DNA of 64,000 bases from Aliarcobacter skirrowii CCUG 10374. Lineage in GTDB: Bacteria; Campylobacterota; Campylobacteria; Campylobacterales; Arcobacteraceae. Positions 27,653 to 35,394 of this stretch are shown here, piece by piece. The DNA lies in the NCBI RefSeq assembly GCF_003544835.1, contig NZ_CP032099.1:1-64000 (forward strand). Reading direction: 5' to 3'. The notes under the pieces are model-generated. The model was not told the origin of the DNA and searched no databases. It saw only the letters and a list, made by a program, of their open reading frames with translations. How positions within the stretch are numbered: position 1 is the first letter of the stretch; the number at the start of each line of letters is the position of its first letter. Position numbers and translations under genes: made by a program.

Positions 27653-29005
27653 ATGGCAGAAATTAAAAAAATATTAATTGCAAATAGAGGAGAGATTGTT
27701 CAAAGAGCTATTAGAACAATCAGAGAGATGGGGAAAAAATCTGTTGCAATATATAGTGCTGGTGATAAAAATGCCTCTTATTTAAAGCATGCTGATGAAG
27801 CTGTTTGTATTGGTGGAGCAAAATCAAGTGAATCTTACTTAAATATTCCAGCAATCATAACTGCAGCTGAGATGACAGGTTGTGATGCAATTTTCCCTGG
27901 ATATGGATTTTTATCTGAGAATCAAGATTTTGTTGAGATTTGTAAACTTCACAATATTAAATTTATTGGTCCATCTTCTGAAGTTATGGAAAAAATGGCT
28001 GATAAATCAAAAGCTAAAGAAGAGATGGTAAGAGCTGGAGTTCCTGTTGTACCTGGAAGTAAAGGTGCTGTTAGAACTTTAGAAGAGGGTAAAAAGATTG
28101 CAAGAGAGATTGGGTATCCAATTATGGCTAAAGCTGCTGCTGGTGGTGGTGGAAGAGGTATGAGACTTATTAAAGAGGAAAAAGACTTTGATCACCAATA
28201 TTTAGCGGCTTCTAGTGAAGCATTAGCAGCTTTTGGTGATGGAACAATGTATTTAGAGAGATTTATAAACAATCCAAGACATATTGAAGTTCAAGTTTTA
28301 GGTGATTCTCACGGAAATGCAATTCATGTTGGTGAGAGAGATTGCTCTTTACAAAGAAGACATCAAAAAGTAATAGAAGAGTCACCTGCAATTTTGTTAA
28401 ATGATGAAACTAGAGCAAAACTTCACGAAGTTGCTGTAAAAGCAACTAAATATTTAAAATATGAAGGTGCTGGAACTTTTGAGTTTTTAGCAGATGATAA
28501 ACAAAATATCTATTTTATGGAGATGAATACAAGACTTCAAGTTGAGCATCCAGTTTCAGAGATGGTTTCTGGAATAGATATTGTTGAGTGGATGATAAAA
28601 GTTGCACAAGGAGAAGAGCTACCTTCTCAAGATAGTATTAAATTTAGAGGTCATGCAATTGAGTGTAGAATTACAGCCGAAGATCCAAATACATTCTTAC
28701 CATGTCCTGGAAAAATAACTCAATGGATGGTTCCTGGTGGAAGAAATGTAAGAGTTGATTCACATATCTATGCAAACTATATTGTTCCTCCATATTATGA
28801 CTCAATGATAGGAAAACTTATTGTTTGGGGAAGAGATAGAGAAAAAGCTATTAATATTATGAAAAGAGCTTTAAATGAGTTTGAAGTTACTGGAATTAAA
28901 ACAAATATTCCATTCCATCAAAAAATGATGCTTAACAAAGATTTCATAAATAATAACTACGATACAAAATACCTTGAAGATTATAAAGGTTTAGATAGTA
29001 TCTAA
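27653..29005 (+). CDS. accC: Biotin carboxylase of acetyl-CoA carboxylase
   Basis: AccC carboxylates the biotin on AccB using ATP and bicarbonate. The 450-residue protein shows KILIANRGEIVQRAIRT at the start, the ATP-grasp glycine loop KAAAGGGGRGMR near 163-174, and the biotin-carboxylase signatures ERDCSLQRRHQKVIEE and FMEMNTRLQVEH. The length is normal. It is co-transcribed with accB; accA and accD are elsewhere. Confidence 0.97.
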   Translation: MAEIKKILIANRGEIVQRAIRTIREMGKKSVAIYSAGDKNASYLKHADEAVCIGGAKSSESYLNIPAIITAAEMTGCDAIFPGYGFLSENQDFVEICKLHNIKFIGPSSEVMEKMADKSKAKEEMVRAGVPVVPGSKGAVRTLEEGKKIAREIGYPIMAKAAAGGGGRGMRLIKEEKDFDHQYLAASSEALAAFGDGTMYLERFINNPRHIEVQVLGDSHGNAIHVGERDCSLQRRHQKVIEESPAILLNDETRAKLHEVAVKATKYLKYEGAGTFEFLADDKQNIYFMEMNTRLQVEHPVSEMVSGIDIVEWMIKVAQGEELPSQDSIKFRGHAIECRITAEDPNTFLPCPGKITQWMVPGGRNVRVDSHIYANYIVPPYYDSMIGKLIVWGRDREKAINIMKRALNEFEVTGIKTNIPFHQKMMLNKDFINNNYDTKYLEDYKGLDSI

Positions 29006-29008
29006 AAA

Positions 29009-29033
29009 TTTAAGAGAGATTTTCTCTCTTAAA
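29009..29033. terminator. Hairpin after accC
   Basis: TTTAAGAGAGA and its exact complement (11-base stem, TTT loop) begin four bases after the accC stop. No U-tract follows on the plus strand, so termination may be inefficient. The rest of the 210-base spacer to 29215 is AT-rich leader of the helicase gene, with a GATAAAAT -10-like sequence near 29055. Confidence 0.5.
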
Positions 29034-29180
29034 GCAAAACTTAATATAAACTTAGATAAAATCCGCCAATTTATACACATTTATATGCCTATCTTTTTTT
29101 AAGATTTAGTAATTTTATACTAATAACTTACATAATTTTTATATTTGATTATCCATTATAGGAAGGTTTTTTAATATAAG

Positions 29181-29203
29181 AGTGTATATTTAAAATATAT
29201 ACT
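29181..29203 (+). promoter_or_regulatory. AU-rich hairpin before the helicase ribosome site
   Basis: AGTGTATA (29181-29188) pairs with TATATACT (29196-29203, with one G-U pair) around a seven-base loop. The hairpin ends two bases before AAGGA (29205-29209), the Shine-Dalgarno of the DEAD-box helicase gene. Such a weak stem next to a ribosome site could make translation temperature-dependent, but this is speculation. Confidence 0.25.
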
Positions 29204-29215
29204 TAAGGATAAAAA

Positions 29216-30703
29216 GTGACTTTTCAAGATTTTAATTTTAAAGAAAAATTACAAAAAGCAATAGACGAAGCTGGTTTTAAAGAACCAAGCCCAATACAAG
29301 TTGATGCAATACCACATATTTTAGCAGGTAAAGATATTGTTGGACAAGCTCATACAGGAACAGGTAAAACTGCAGCATTTGGATTGCCAGTTTTAAACCA
29401 ATTAACAGGTAAAAATGCTGAAGCAGTTGTTATAGTTCCAACAAGAGAACTTGCAATGCAAGTCTCAGATGAGTTATTTAAATTTGGAAAACTTTTAGGA
29501 ATTAATACTGCAACTGTTTATGGTGGACAATCATATTCAAGACAATTAAAATTAATTGAAACAGCAAGTATTATTGTAGCAACTCCAGGAAGATTTTTGG
29601 ATTTACTAAGAAGTGGACAAATAAAAATTCAACCAAAATTTGTAATTTTGGATGAAGCTGATGAGATGCTTGATATGGGATTTTTAGATGATATCAAAGA
29701 GATATTTACATTTTTACCAAGTGAGAGACAAACTCTACTTTTCTCTGCAACAATGCCAGTAGCAATAAGAAATCTTGCAAAAACAATTTTAAAAGAGCCA
29801 GAGTTTGTAACAATTACGAAATCAGATGTTACAAATAAAAATATTACGCAAACTTTTTATGTTGTAGATGAGAGAGAAAGAGATGATGCACTAATAAGAC
29901 TTTTTGATTATAAAAATCCAAAAAAATCTATTATATTTTGTAGAACAAAAAAAGATGTTGATAGATTATCTACATTTTTAATCTCTCAAGGTTTTATGGC
30001 TAAATCTCTTCATGGAGATATGGAGCAAAAACAAAGAGAAGAGGCAATTAAAGCATTTAAAACTTCTAAACTTGAAATTCTAATTGCTACAGATGTTGCA
30101 GCACGTGGATTAGATGTTAATGATGTAACACATGTATTTAATTATCATTTACCATTTGATGGTGAGTCTTATGTTCATAGAATTGGAAGAACTGGACGAG
30201 CAGGTAAAGAAGGAGTTGCAATATCTATTGTAACTCCACATGAGTTTAAAACTCTTCAAAGAATTGAACATACTATTGGAACTAAGCTTGAATCAAAAGT
30301 TGTACCAAATATTAGTACAGTAAAAGAGAAAAAAATAGATGATTTAAAAAAATCTATTATTACTCAAGAGATAAAAGATTATGCAATTGAATTAGTTGAA
30401 AGTTTAAAAGAAGAGTTTGATGTTTCAACAATTGCATTTAAATTAGCTTCAATTATTGCATCAAAAACTTATGTAAAAGGTAACAACAATATTGGTAAAA
30501 ATGAAGTTGATTTAAAAAGATTAACTGAAATGTTATCAAAAGTTACAGATAGAAATGATGATAGAAGAGGACATAGAGGCAGAGGTCAAGGAAATAGAAA
30601 TAGTAGAGGTGCTGGAGCTTCAAGATCAAGACAAAGAAGCTCAAGTGGTTCTAAAGAGAGATCAGGATCAAATAGATCTCCTAGAAGTAGAAGAGCCGAT
30701 TAA
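29216..30703 (+). CDS. DEAD-box ATP-dependent RNA helicase
   Basis: A 495-residue RNA helicase. Motif Q and I are visible (PSPIQVDAIP, AHTGTGKT at 45-52), DEAD at 146-149, SAT in FSATMPVAIR, and motif VI HRIGRTGRAG. After the two RecA domains, the last about 45 residues are rich in R, G, S and N, an RNA-binding tail. It likely acts in ribosome assembly or RNA decay, as DeaD/CsdA/RhlE proteins do. The start is GTG at 29216 with AAGGA upstream. The 210-base leader suggests regulation at the RNA level. Confidence 0.93.
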   Translation: MTFQDFNFKEKLQKAIDEAGFKEPSPIQVDAIPHILAGKDIVGQAHTGTGKTAAFGLPVLNQLTGKNAEAVVIVPTRELAMQVSDELFKFGKLLGINTATVYGGQSYSRQLKLIETASIIVATPGRFLDLLRSGQIKIQPKFVILDEADEMLDMGFLDDIKEIFTFLPSERQTLLFSATMPVAIRNLAKTILKEPEFVTITKSDVTNKNITQTFYVVDERERDDALIRLFDYKNPKKSIIFCRTKKDVDRLSTFLISQGFMAKSLHGDMEQKQREEAIKAFKTSKLEILIATDVAARGLDVNDVTHVFNYHLPFDGESYVHRIGRTGRAGKEGVAISIVTPHEFKTLQRIEHTIGTKLESKVVPNISTVKEKKIDDLKKSIITQEIKDYAIELVESLKEEFDVSTIAFKLASIIASKTYVKGNNNIGKNEVDLKRLTEMLSKVTDRNDDRRGHRGRGQGNRNSRGAGASRSRQRSSSGSKERSGSNRSPRSRRAD

Positions 30704-30758
30704 AAAGAGTTTCCCATAAAATATTTTAATAAGGGTATTTATTATATAATCCCTTATT

Positions 30759-30776
30759 ATTACAATTTGATTACAA
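30759..30776 (+). promoter_or_regulatory. PhoB-type direct repeat in front of the Pit gene
   Basis: ATTACAA at 30759-30765 is repeated at 30770-30776, with a four-base spacer and an 11-base period, the geometry of a Pho box. It lies between TATAAT (30745-30750) and the ATG at 30786, overlapping the Shine-Dalgarno, so a bound regulator would block transcription. The reverse complement TTGTAATCAA also occurs upstream of pstS. Confidence 0.45.
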
Positions 30777-30785
30777 GGAAATTTT

Positions 30786-32369
30786 ATGGATATTAAAACT
30801 ATAAAGACCATTGAAAGTGCCACCGAAAAGTCTCTTTCAAGTTTTGCTAAATTAACTCTCTCTTTGCTATTTTTACTAGCAGTTTTTCTTTGGACATACT
30901 CTTCTCACGGTACAGTTCCTGATAATACTTTCTTAATTATTGGTGCAATTTTTGGCGCTTACATGGCTTTAAATATTGGTGCAAACGATGTTGCAAACAA
31001 TGTTGGACCAGCAGTTGGAGCTAAAGCTTTAACTTTAACAGGTGCAATTATAATTGCAGCTATTTTTGAAAGTGCTGGTGCAATTATTGCTGGAGGAGAT
31101 GTTGTTAATACTATTAAAAGTGGTATTATAAATCCAGATTTAATAACAAGTAAAGACTCATTTATTTGGGCTATGACAGCTGGTCTTTTAGCAGCTGCTA
31201 TTTGGTTAAACTTTGCCACATCTATTGGAGCACCTGTTTCTACAACTCACTCAATTGTTGGTGGAGTTATGGGAGCTGGAATTGCTAGTGCTGGATTTGC
31301 TATATTAGATTGGGGTAGTTTAGCAGAGATTGCATCTTCATGGGTAATATCTCCAATTTTAGGTGGAATTGTAGCCGCAGCATTTCTATTTTTCATAAAA
31401 AAACAGATTATTTTTAAAGAGAATATGTTGGAGCAAGCTAATAAGTTTGTTCCATATTTGATTGCTATTATGACATGGGCATTTACAACTTATTTAATTT
31501 TAAAGGGTTTAAAACAGCTAATAAACATAGGTTTTTGGGGAGCTTCATTTATTGGTATATTATTTGCTGTAGTCTCTTATTTTTTAATGAAAAAATATGT
31601 CTCACAAGCATCTAAAAATCTAACGAATGATAGAGCAAGTATAAATGCTTTATTTACTATTCCATTAATCTTTGGTGCTGCTTTATTATCTTTTGCACAT
31701 GGTGCAAATGATGTTTCAAATGCTATTGGTCCACTTGCTGCTATTAATGATGCAATAATGTCAGGTGGAACAGGAGTTAAAGCTTCAGTTCCATTTTGGA
31801 TACTTTTTGTTGGAGCAATTGGTATTGTAATTGGTCTTTTACTTTATGGTCCAAGACTTATTAAAACTGTTGGTAGTGAGATAACTGAACTTGATCAAAT
31901 GAGAGCTTTCTCTGTTGCTATGGCAACAGCAGTTACAGTTATTTTTGCTAGTCAATTAGGACTTCCTGTATCTTCAACTCATATTGCAATTGGTGGTGTA
32001 TTTGGAGTTGGTTTTTTAAGAGAGGCTTTAGATATTACTGAGAAAAAATTTCTTCAAGATATCAGAGAGAAGTTTAAAAAACATAAAAAAGATTTAGAAA
32101 GATCTCAACAAGAACTTGCAAAATTAGAGGCTGTAAAAGACAAAACTAAAAACACTTATATTAAAATTGTTGACCTTTTCAAAAAAATCGATGATATTGA
32201 AGCACAAGTTAAGCAAGAGAAAAAAGATTTCAAAAAAGCTAAAGGTGCAAAATATGTTAAAAGAGATGCAGTAAAAAGAATTATTGCTGCTTGGCTTATT
32301 ACGGTTCCAACTTCAGCTCTTTTAGCTGCAGGAATTTACTATATGATTAAAGGTATAGTTGCAGTATAA
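30786..32369 (+). CDS. pit: Inorganic phosphate transporter, PiT family
   Basis: A 527-residue inner-membrane carrier for low-affinity phosphate uptake, usually with a cation. Both copies of the family signature are visible: GANDVANNVGPAVGAKALT near 62-80 and the second one, GANDVSNAIGPLAAIN, near 306. The motifs SIGAPVSTTHSIVGG and LGLPVSSTHIAIGG complete the internal repeat. Residues about 420-490 form a charged coiled-coil insertion before the last helix, longer than in E. coli PitA. It is monocistronic between its own promoter and a strong terminator. Confidence 0.93.
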   Translation: MDIKTIKTIESATEKSLSSFAKLTLSLLFLLAVFLWTYSSHGTVPDNTFLIIGAIFGAYMALNIGANDVANNVGPAVGAKALTLTGAIIIAAIFESAGAIIAGGDVVNTIKSGIINPDLITSKDSFIWAMTAGLLAAAIWLNFATSIGAPVSTTHSIVGGVMGAGIASAGFAILDWGSLAEIASSWVISPILGGIVAAAFLFFIKKQIIFKENMLEQANKFVPYLIAIMTWAFTTYLILKGLKQLINIGFWGASFIGILFAVVSYFLMKKYVSQASKNLTNDRASINALFTIPLIFGAALLSFAHGANDVSNAIGPLAAINDAIMSGGTGVKASVPFWILFVGAIGIVIGLLLYGPRLIKTVGSEITELDQMRAFSVAMATAVTVIFASQLGLPVSSTHIAIGGVFGVGFLREALDITEKKFLQDIREKFKKHKKDLERSQQELAKLEAVKDKTKNTYIKIVDLFKKIDDIEAQVKQEKKDFKKAKGAKYVKRDAVKRIIAAWLITVPTSALLAAGIYYMIKGIVAV

Positions 32370-32388
32370 GTAGATTTTCTACTTATAC
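32364..32388 (+). terminator. Strong terminator after the Pit gene
   Basis: GTATAAGTAGA (32364-32374) pairs exactly with the sequence at 32378-32388 around a TTT loop; it overlaps the stop codon and is followed by a run of seven T. A typical intrinsic terminator. Confidence 0.8.
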
Positions 32389-32410
32389 TATATTTTTTTA
32401 GGATTTTAAA

Positions 32411-33322
32411 ATAGAAGCTATTTTTTCGGTTCTTCCAATATATTTTTTTATTTTATTAGGTTTTTTTGCAAAGAAAAGACTACAAACTCAAATAGATGAA
32501 AAATCATTAGTTCTACTATCTTTATATTTTCTTCAGCCAATTATGATTTTTTGGGGATTAACAAAAGAGCCAATTAATTATGAGTTTGTATTGTCTCCAC
32601 TATTTTTTCTTTTATCAATGTTAATATCTCTTAGTTTTATGCTTATGTATTCAAAATTTCTCTTCTCTTCAAAAACAGATGAAAATATATTTTTAGCAAC
32701 AGCATTAATAGGAAATACAGGAAACTTAGGAATTCCTCTAGGAATTGCTTTATTTGGTGTTGAATCAGTTCCTTATACAAGTATAATCAATATTGCAAAT
32801 ATATTTTTTATGTACACAATATCTATCTATTTTTTTGCACGAGATAAGTTTAATTTTAAAGATTCAGTTAAATCTATCTTTAAAATTCCAGTTATCTGGT
32901 TTGCAATTTTTGCTTTAGCCTTTAACTATTTTGAGTTTAAAATTCCAAAGGAGTTTGATTTTGCTTTAGAAATGGGAGCTTATACATCTTTAACTCTTCA
33001 ATTAATCATTTTTGGAACATATTTGTATAGTGTGAAGGTTAAAACAATTCCTTGGAGATTATCCCTACAAATAAGTTTTGCAAAACATATTCTACTTCCA
33101 GTTGTAGGTATTGTAGTTATTGTAGGATTTACAAATTTAAATTCTATGATAGCATCAATTTTAATTATGGAGCTAATGATGCCTCTAGCAGTAAATAATG
33201 TAAATTTTTCTGTTGTTTATAATACTAAGCCAAGTGAAGTTGCAGCCACAATTTTAGTTTCATCTGCTATTTTTGTAGGAATTTTACATTTTTATATAGA
33301 GATTATTGAGTATTTTATATGA
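32411..33322 (+). CDS. AEC-family (auxin-efflux-carrier-like) transporter, apparent ATA start
   Basis: An inner-membrane carrier of the AEC family; related bacterial proteins move malate or other organic acids, but the substrate here is unknown. The first in-frame ATG (32543) would give 259 residues and lose helix 1. Reading back, 44 sense codons continue to an in-frame TAG at 32399 and encode a typical AEC opening (IEAIFSVLPIYFFILLGFFA). No ATG, GTG or TTG exists there. AGGA at 32400-32403 is seven bases before ATA at 32411, so ATA is the likely start, giving 303 residues, the family length. Its end overlaps the next gene by ATGA. Confidence 0.8.
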   Translation: MEAIFSVLPIYFFILLGFFAKKRLQTQIDEKSLVLLSLYFLQPIMIFWGLTKEPINYEFVLSPLFFLLSMLISLSFMLMYSKFLFSSKTDENIFLATALIGNTGNLGIPLGIALFGVESVPYTSIINIANIFFMYTISIYFFARDKFNFKDSVKSIFKIPVIWFAIFALAFNYFEFKIPKEFDFALEMGAYTSLTLQLIIFGTYLYSVKVKTIPWRLSLQISFAKHILLPVVGIVVIVGFTNLNSMIASILIMELMMPLAVNNVNFSVVYNTKPSEVAATILVSSAIFVGILHFYIEIIEYFI

Positions 33323-34911
33323 AAAAATTAGATACAGAACTATTAACTATATATTTTGAAGGTGAAATATATAATAAAAACTCTTTTAATTTAAGTGATA
33401 ATCTTTTATTGTTAGAAGATTTTTATTTAAAGTATAAATATGATTTTTTAACAAAACTTGATGGAATTTTTGCTTTTTGTATTTATGATAAGCGAGATAA
33501 TAGATATTTTTGTGCTAGAGATAGATTTGGTAATATTCCTTTATACTACTATATAAAAGAGGATAAATTCTATTTTTCAACTCAAATAAGAGATATATTA
33601 AATAGTTTATCAAATATACCAAAAATGAATAAAGTTGCTTTAAGTAAATATATTCAATATTTTTCTACTTTTGGCGAGGATACTTTTTATCAAGATATTT
33701 ATAAACTAGAAGATAGTACCTATATTGTATATGAATTAAATAAAGAGCTAATCAAAAAAAGATATTATAAAATCAACACATATAAAACCATAAATGATGA
33801 AAATACAGCTTTAAAGAGTTTAGAAGAGCTTTTATATTCAAGTATTGAAAAGCGTCTTAAAAACTCTCCTTGCTCACTTTTAAGTGGAGGAGTTGATAGC
33901 TCTTTGATTGCATCAATTTATACTAAGATTTCTGGAAGAAAAATAGATACATTCTCAATTGGTTATAGTGAGTTTAAAAACTATTGTGAACTTCCATATG
34001 CCAAAATTACTTCAAATTTTATAAATTCAAATCATCATGAAGTTATTTTAGATAAAAAAACTTATATTGATAATTTCTATAGTTCACTTGATAATTTTGA
34101 TGAACCTCACGCTGATAGTGCATCAACTCCTTTAAATATCTTATTAAAGAGTATTAAAGAGTTTGGTGCTACTGATATCTTATCTGGAGAAGGAGCTGAT
34201 GAGCTATTTTTTGGTTACGATAACTATTCAAAATTTTTAAGATACTATAATTTTCAAAAATCTTTGACTAAAAATCAGTTTGATTTTTTAGATGAGATAA
34301 TAGGTGCACTACAAAACAACACAAAAGAGAGTGAATATTTAAGAAGAGTTGTAAAAAAAGAGACTATTTATAACTCATTTGGTGAAGTTTTCAATGATAT
34401 TCAAAAAAGAAAGTTATTTAAAAAAGTTCCAACATTTAAAGGTGAAACATCAAAACAGGATTTTATAGATAATATGAGCTATACAGATTTAAAAATTTGG
34501 GTTTCAAATGCAGTTTTAACAAAAACTTATAGAGTTACAAAAGCAAATAATTTGCAATTACACACACCTTTTTTGGATAATGATATATTAAAATATGTTT
34601 TTAGTATAGATAGTAGTCTGAAAATGGGAGATACAAATAAATATTTGCTTAAGAAAATTGCTCAAAATCATATTCCAGTTGAAATTATAAATAGAACAAA
34701 AAAAGGTTTTAATTCTCCATTTAATGAGTGGCTTCAAGATGAATTTGGAATTTATATTTTAGAAGTTATTTTAGAAGTTAATAAAAAGACAGATTTATTT
34801 AATGATGATTATCTAAAACATATATTTAATCTAGCAAGTTCAAATAAATTTAAACAACATTTGTATTCAATATTTATATTCTCTTTGTGGTATAAGAGAG
34901 TCTATCTATAA
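33319..34911 (+). CDS. Asparagine-synthetase-like protein lacking the glutaminase nucleophile
   Basis: A 530-residue protein related to AsnB. The C-terminal synthetase domain is intact: the PPi loop SGGVDSS starts at S189, with DEPHADSASTPL and SGEGADELFFGY following. The N-terminal glutaminase domain begins in the middle: YFEGEIYNKNSF matches the usual FNGEIYN, so about 70 residues with the catalytic Cys2 and the HRGPDD and RRLSIID motifs are missing. The start overlaps the AEC gene (ATGA), so no upstream extension exists. It may use ammonia, or amidate another substrate. Confidence 0.8.
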   Translation: MKKLDTELLTIYFEGEIYNKNSFNLSDNLLLLEDFYLKYKYDFLTKLDGIFAFCIYDKRDNRYFCARDRFGNIPLYYYIKEDKFYFSTQIRDILNSLSNIPKMNKVALSKYIQYFSTFGEDTFYQDIYKLEDSTYIVYELNKELIKKRYYKINTYKTINDENTALKSLEELLYSSIEKRLKNSPCSLLSGGVDSSLIASIYTKISGRKIDTFSIGYSEFKNYCELPYAKITSNFINSNHHEVILDKKTYIDNFYSSLDNFDEPHADSASTPLNILLKSIKEFGATDILSGEGADELFFGYDNYSKFLRYYNFQKSLTKNQFDFLDEIIGALQNNTKESEYLRRVVKKETIYNSFGEVFNDIQKRKLFKKVPTFKGETSKQDFIDNMSYTDLKIWVSNAVLTKTYRVTKANNLQLHTPFLDNDILKYVFSIDSSLKMGDTNKYLLKKIAQNHIPVEIINRTKKGFNSPFNEWLQDEFGIYILEVILEVNKKTDLFNDDYLKHIFNLASSNKFKQHLYSIFIFSLWYKRVYL

Positions 34912-34945
34912 ATAGTAAATGTTTCCCGTGAAACATCTACTATTT
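34910..34945. other. parS-like site within a terminator-like palindrome
   Basis: TGTTTCCCGTGAAACA at 34920-34935 differs in one base from the bacterial ParB-binding consensus TGTTTCACGTGAAACA. It forms the core of a longer inverted repeat (34910-34945; outer arms AAATAGTA/TACTATTT with T-run after) between two convergent genes, so it could also be their shared terminator. The two roles are not exclusive. No parA or parB gene lies in the window. Confidence 0.55.
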
Positions 34946-35323
34946 TTCCCAAAAATCATTCAATTTTTGATTTGTTTCAACTAATTCATTATCAAATTTT
35001 GATTCACTATTAGCTGATAACTTCTCAATCTCTTTTAAAGCAATTTGAAAATCATCTTGTGAAATTTCATTATCACCAATTTTGTTTATTTTCTCTATTT
35101 TATCAGAAGTTTTTCCAGTTGTATTTGATTTTAAACTTAAATACTCTTTCATGATTTTTTCATACTCTGTAAAATCAAATATTATTGCAGATGGTTTACC
35201 ATCTCTCAAAATTATAGCTTTTTGAATCTCTTTTGATTGTATTTTGTCAAAAATATATTTATTTTTTCTAACTAAATCAGTTGCTGAGAACATTTCATCT
35301 GAAGTGTACTGGATTAAAGACAT
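34940..35323 (-). CDS. Phd/YefM-like antitoxin-type protein, no toxin beside it
   Basis: A 127-residue protein. Residues about 1-60 resemble the Phd/YefM antitoxin fold (FSATDLVRKNKYIFDKIQSKEIQKAIILRDGKPSAIIFDFTEYEKIM). The tail (65-127) is acidic and probably flexible. In toxin-antitoxin pairs the toxin would follow; here the next sequence is a convergent gene, and upstream is phoH, so it is an orphan. It may serve as a plain DNA-binding regulator. The stop lies inside the parS-like palindrome. Confidence 0.65.
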   Translation of the reverse strand: MSLIQYTSDEMFSATDLVRKNKYIFDKIQSKEIQKAIILRDGKPSAIIFDFTEYEKIMKEYLSLKSNTTGKTSDKIEKINKIGDNEISQDDFQIALKEIEKLSANSESKFDNELVETNQKLNDFWEK

Positions 35324-35394
35324 TTTGTATTCCTTTACAAAAAATATTATGTATTATAACACAATATTTTAAGTTTAGGTTTTAAAATAGTTTA

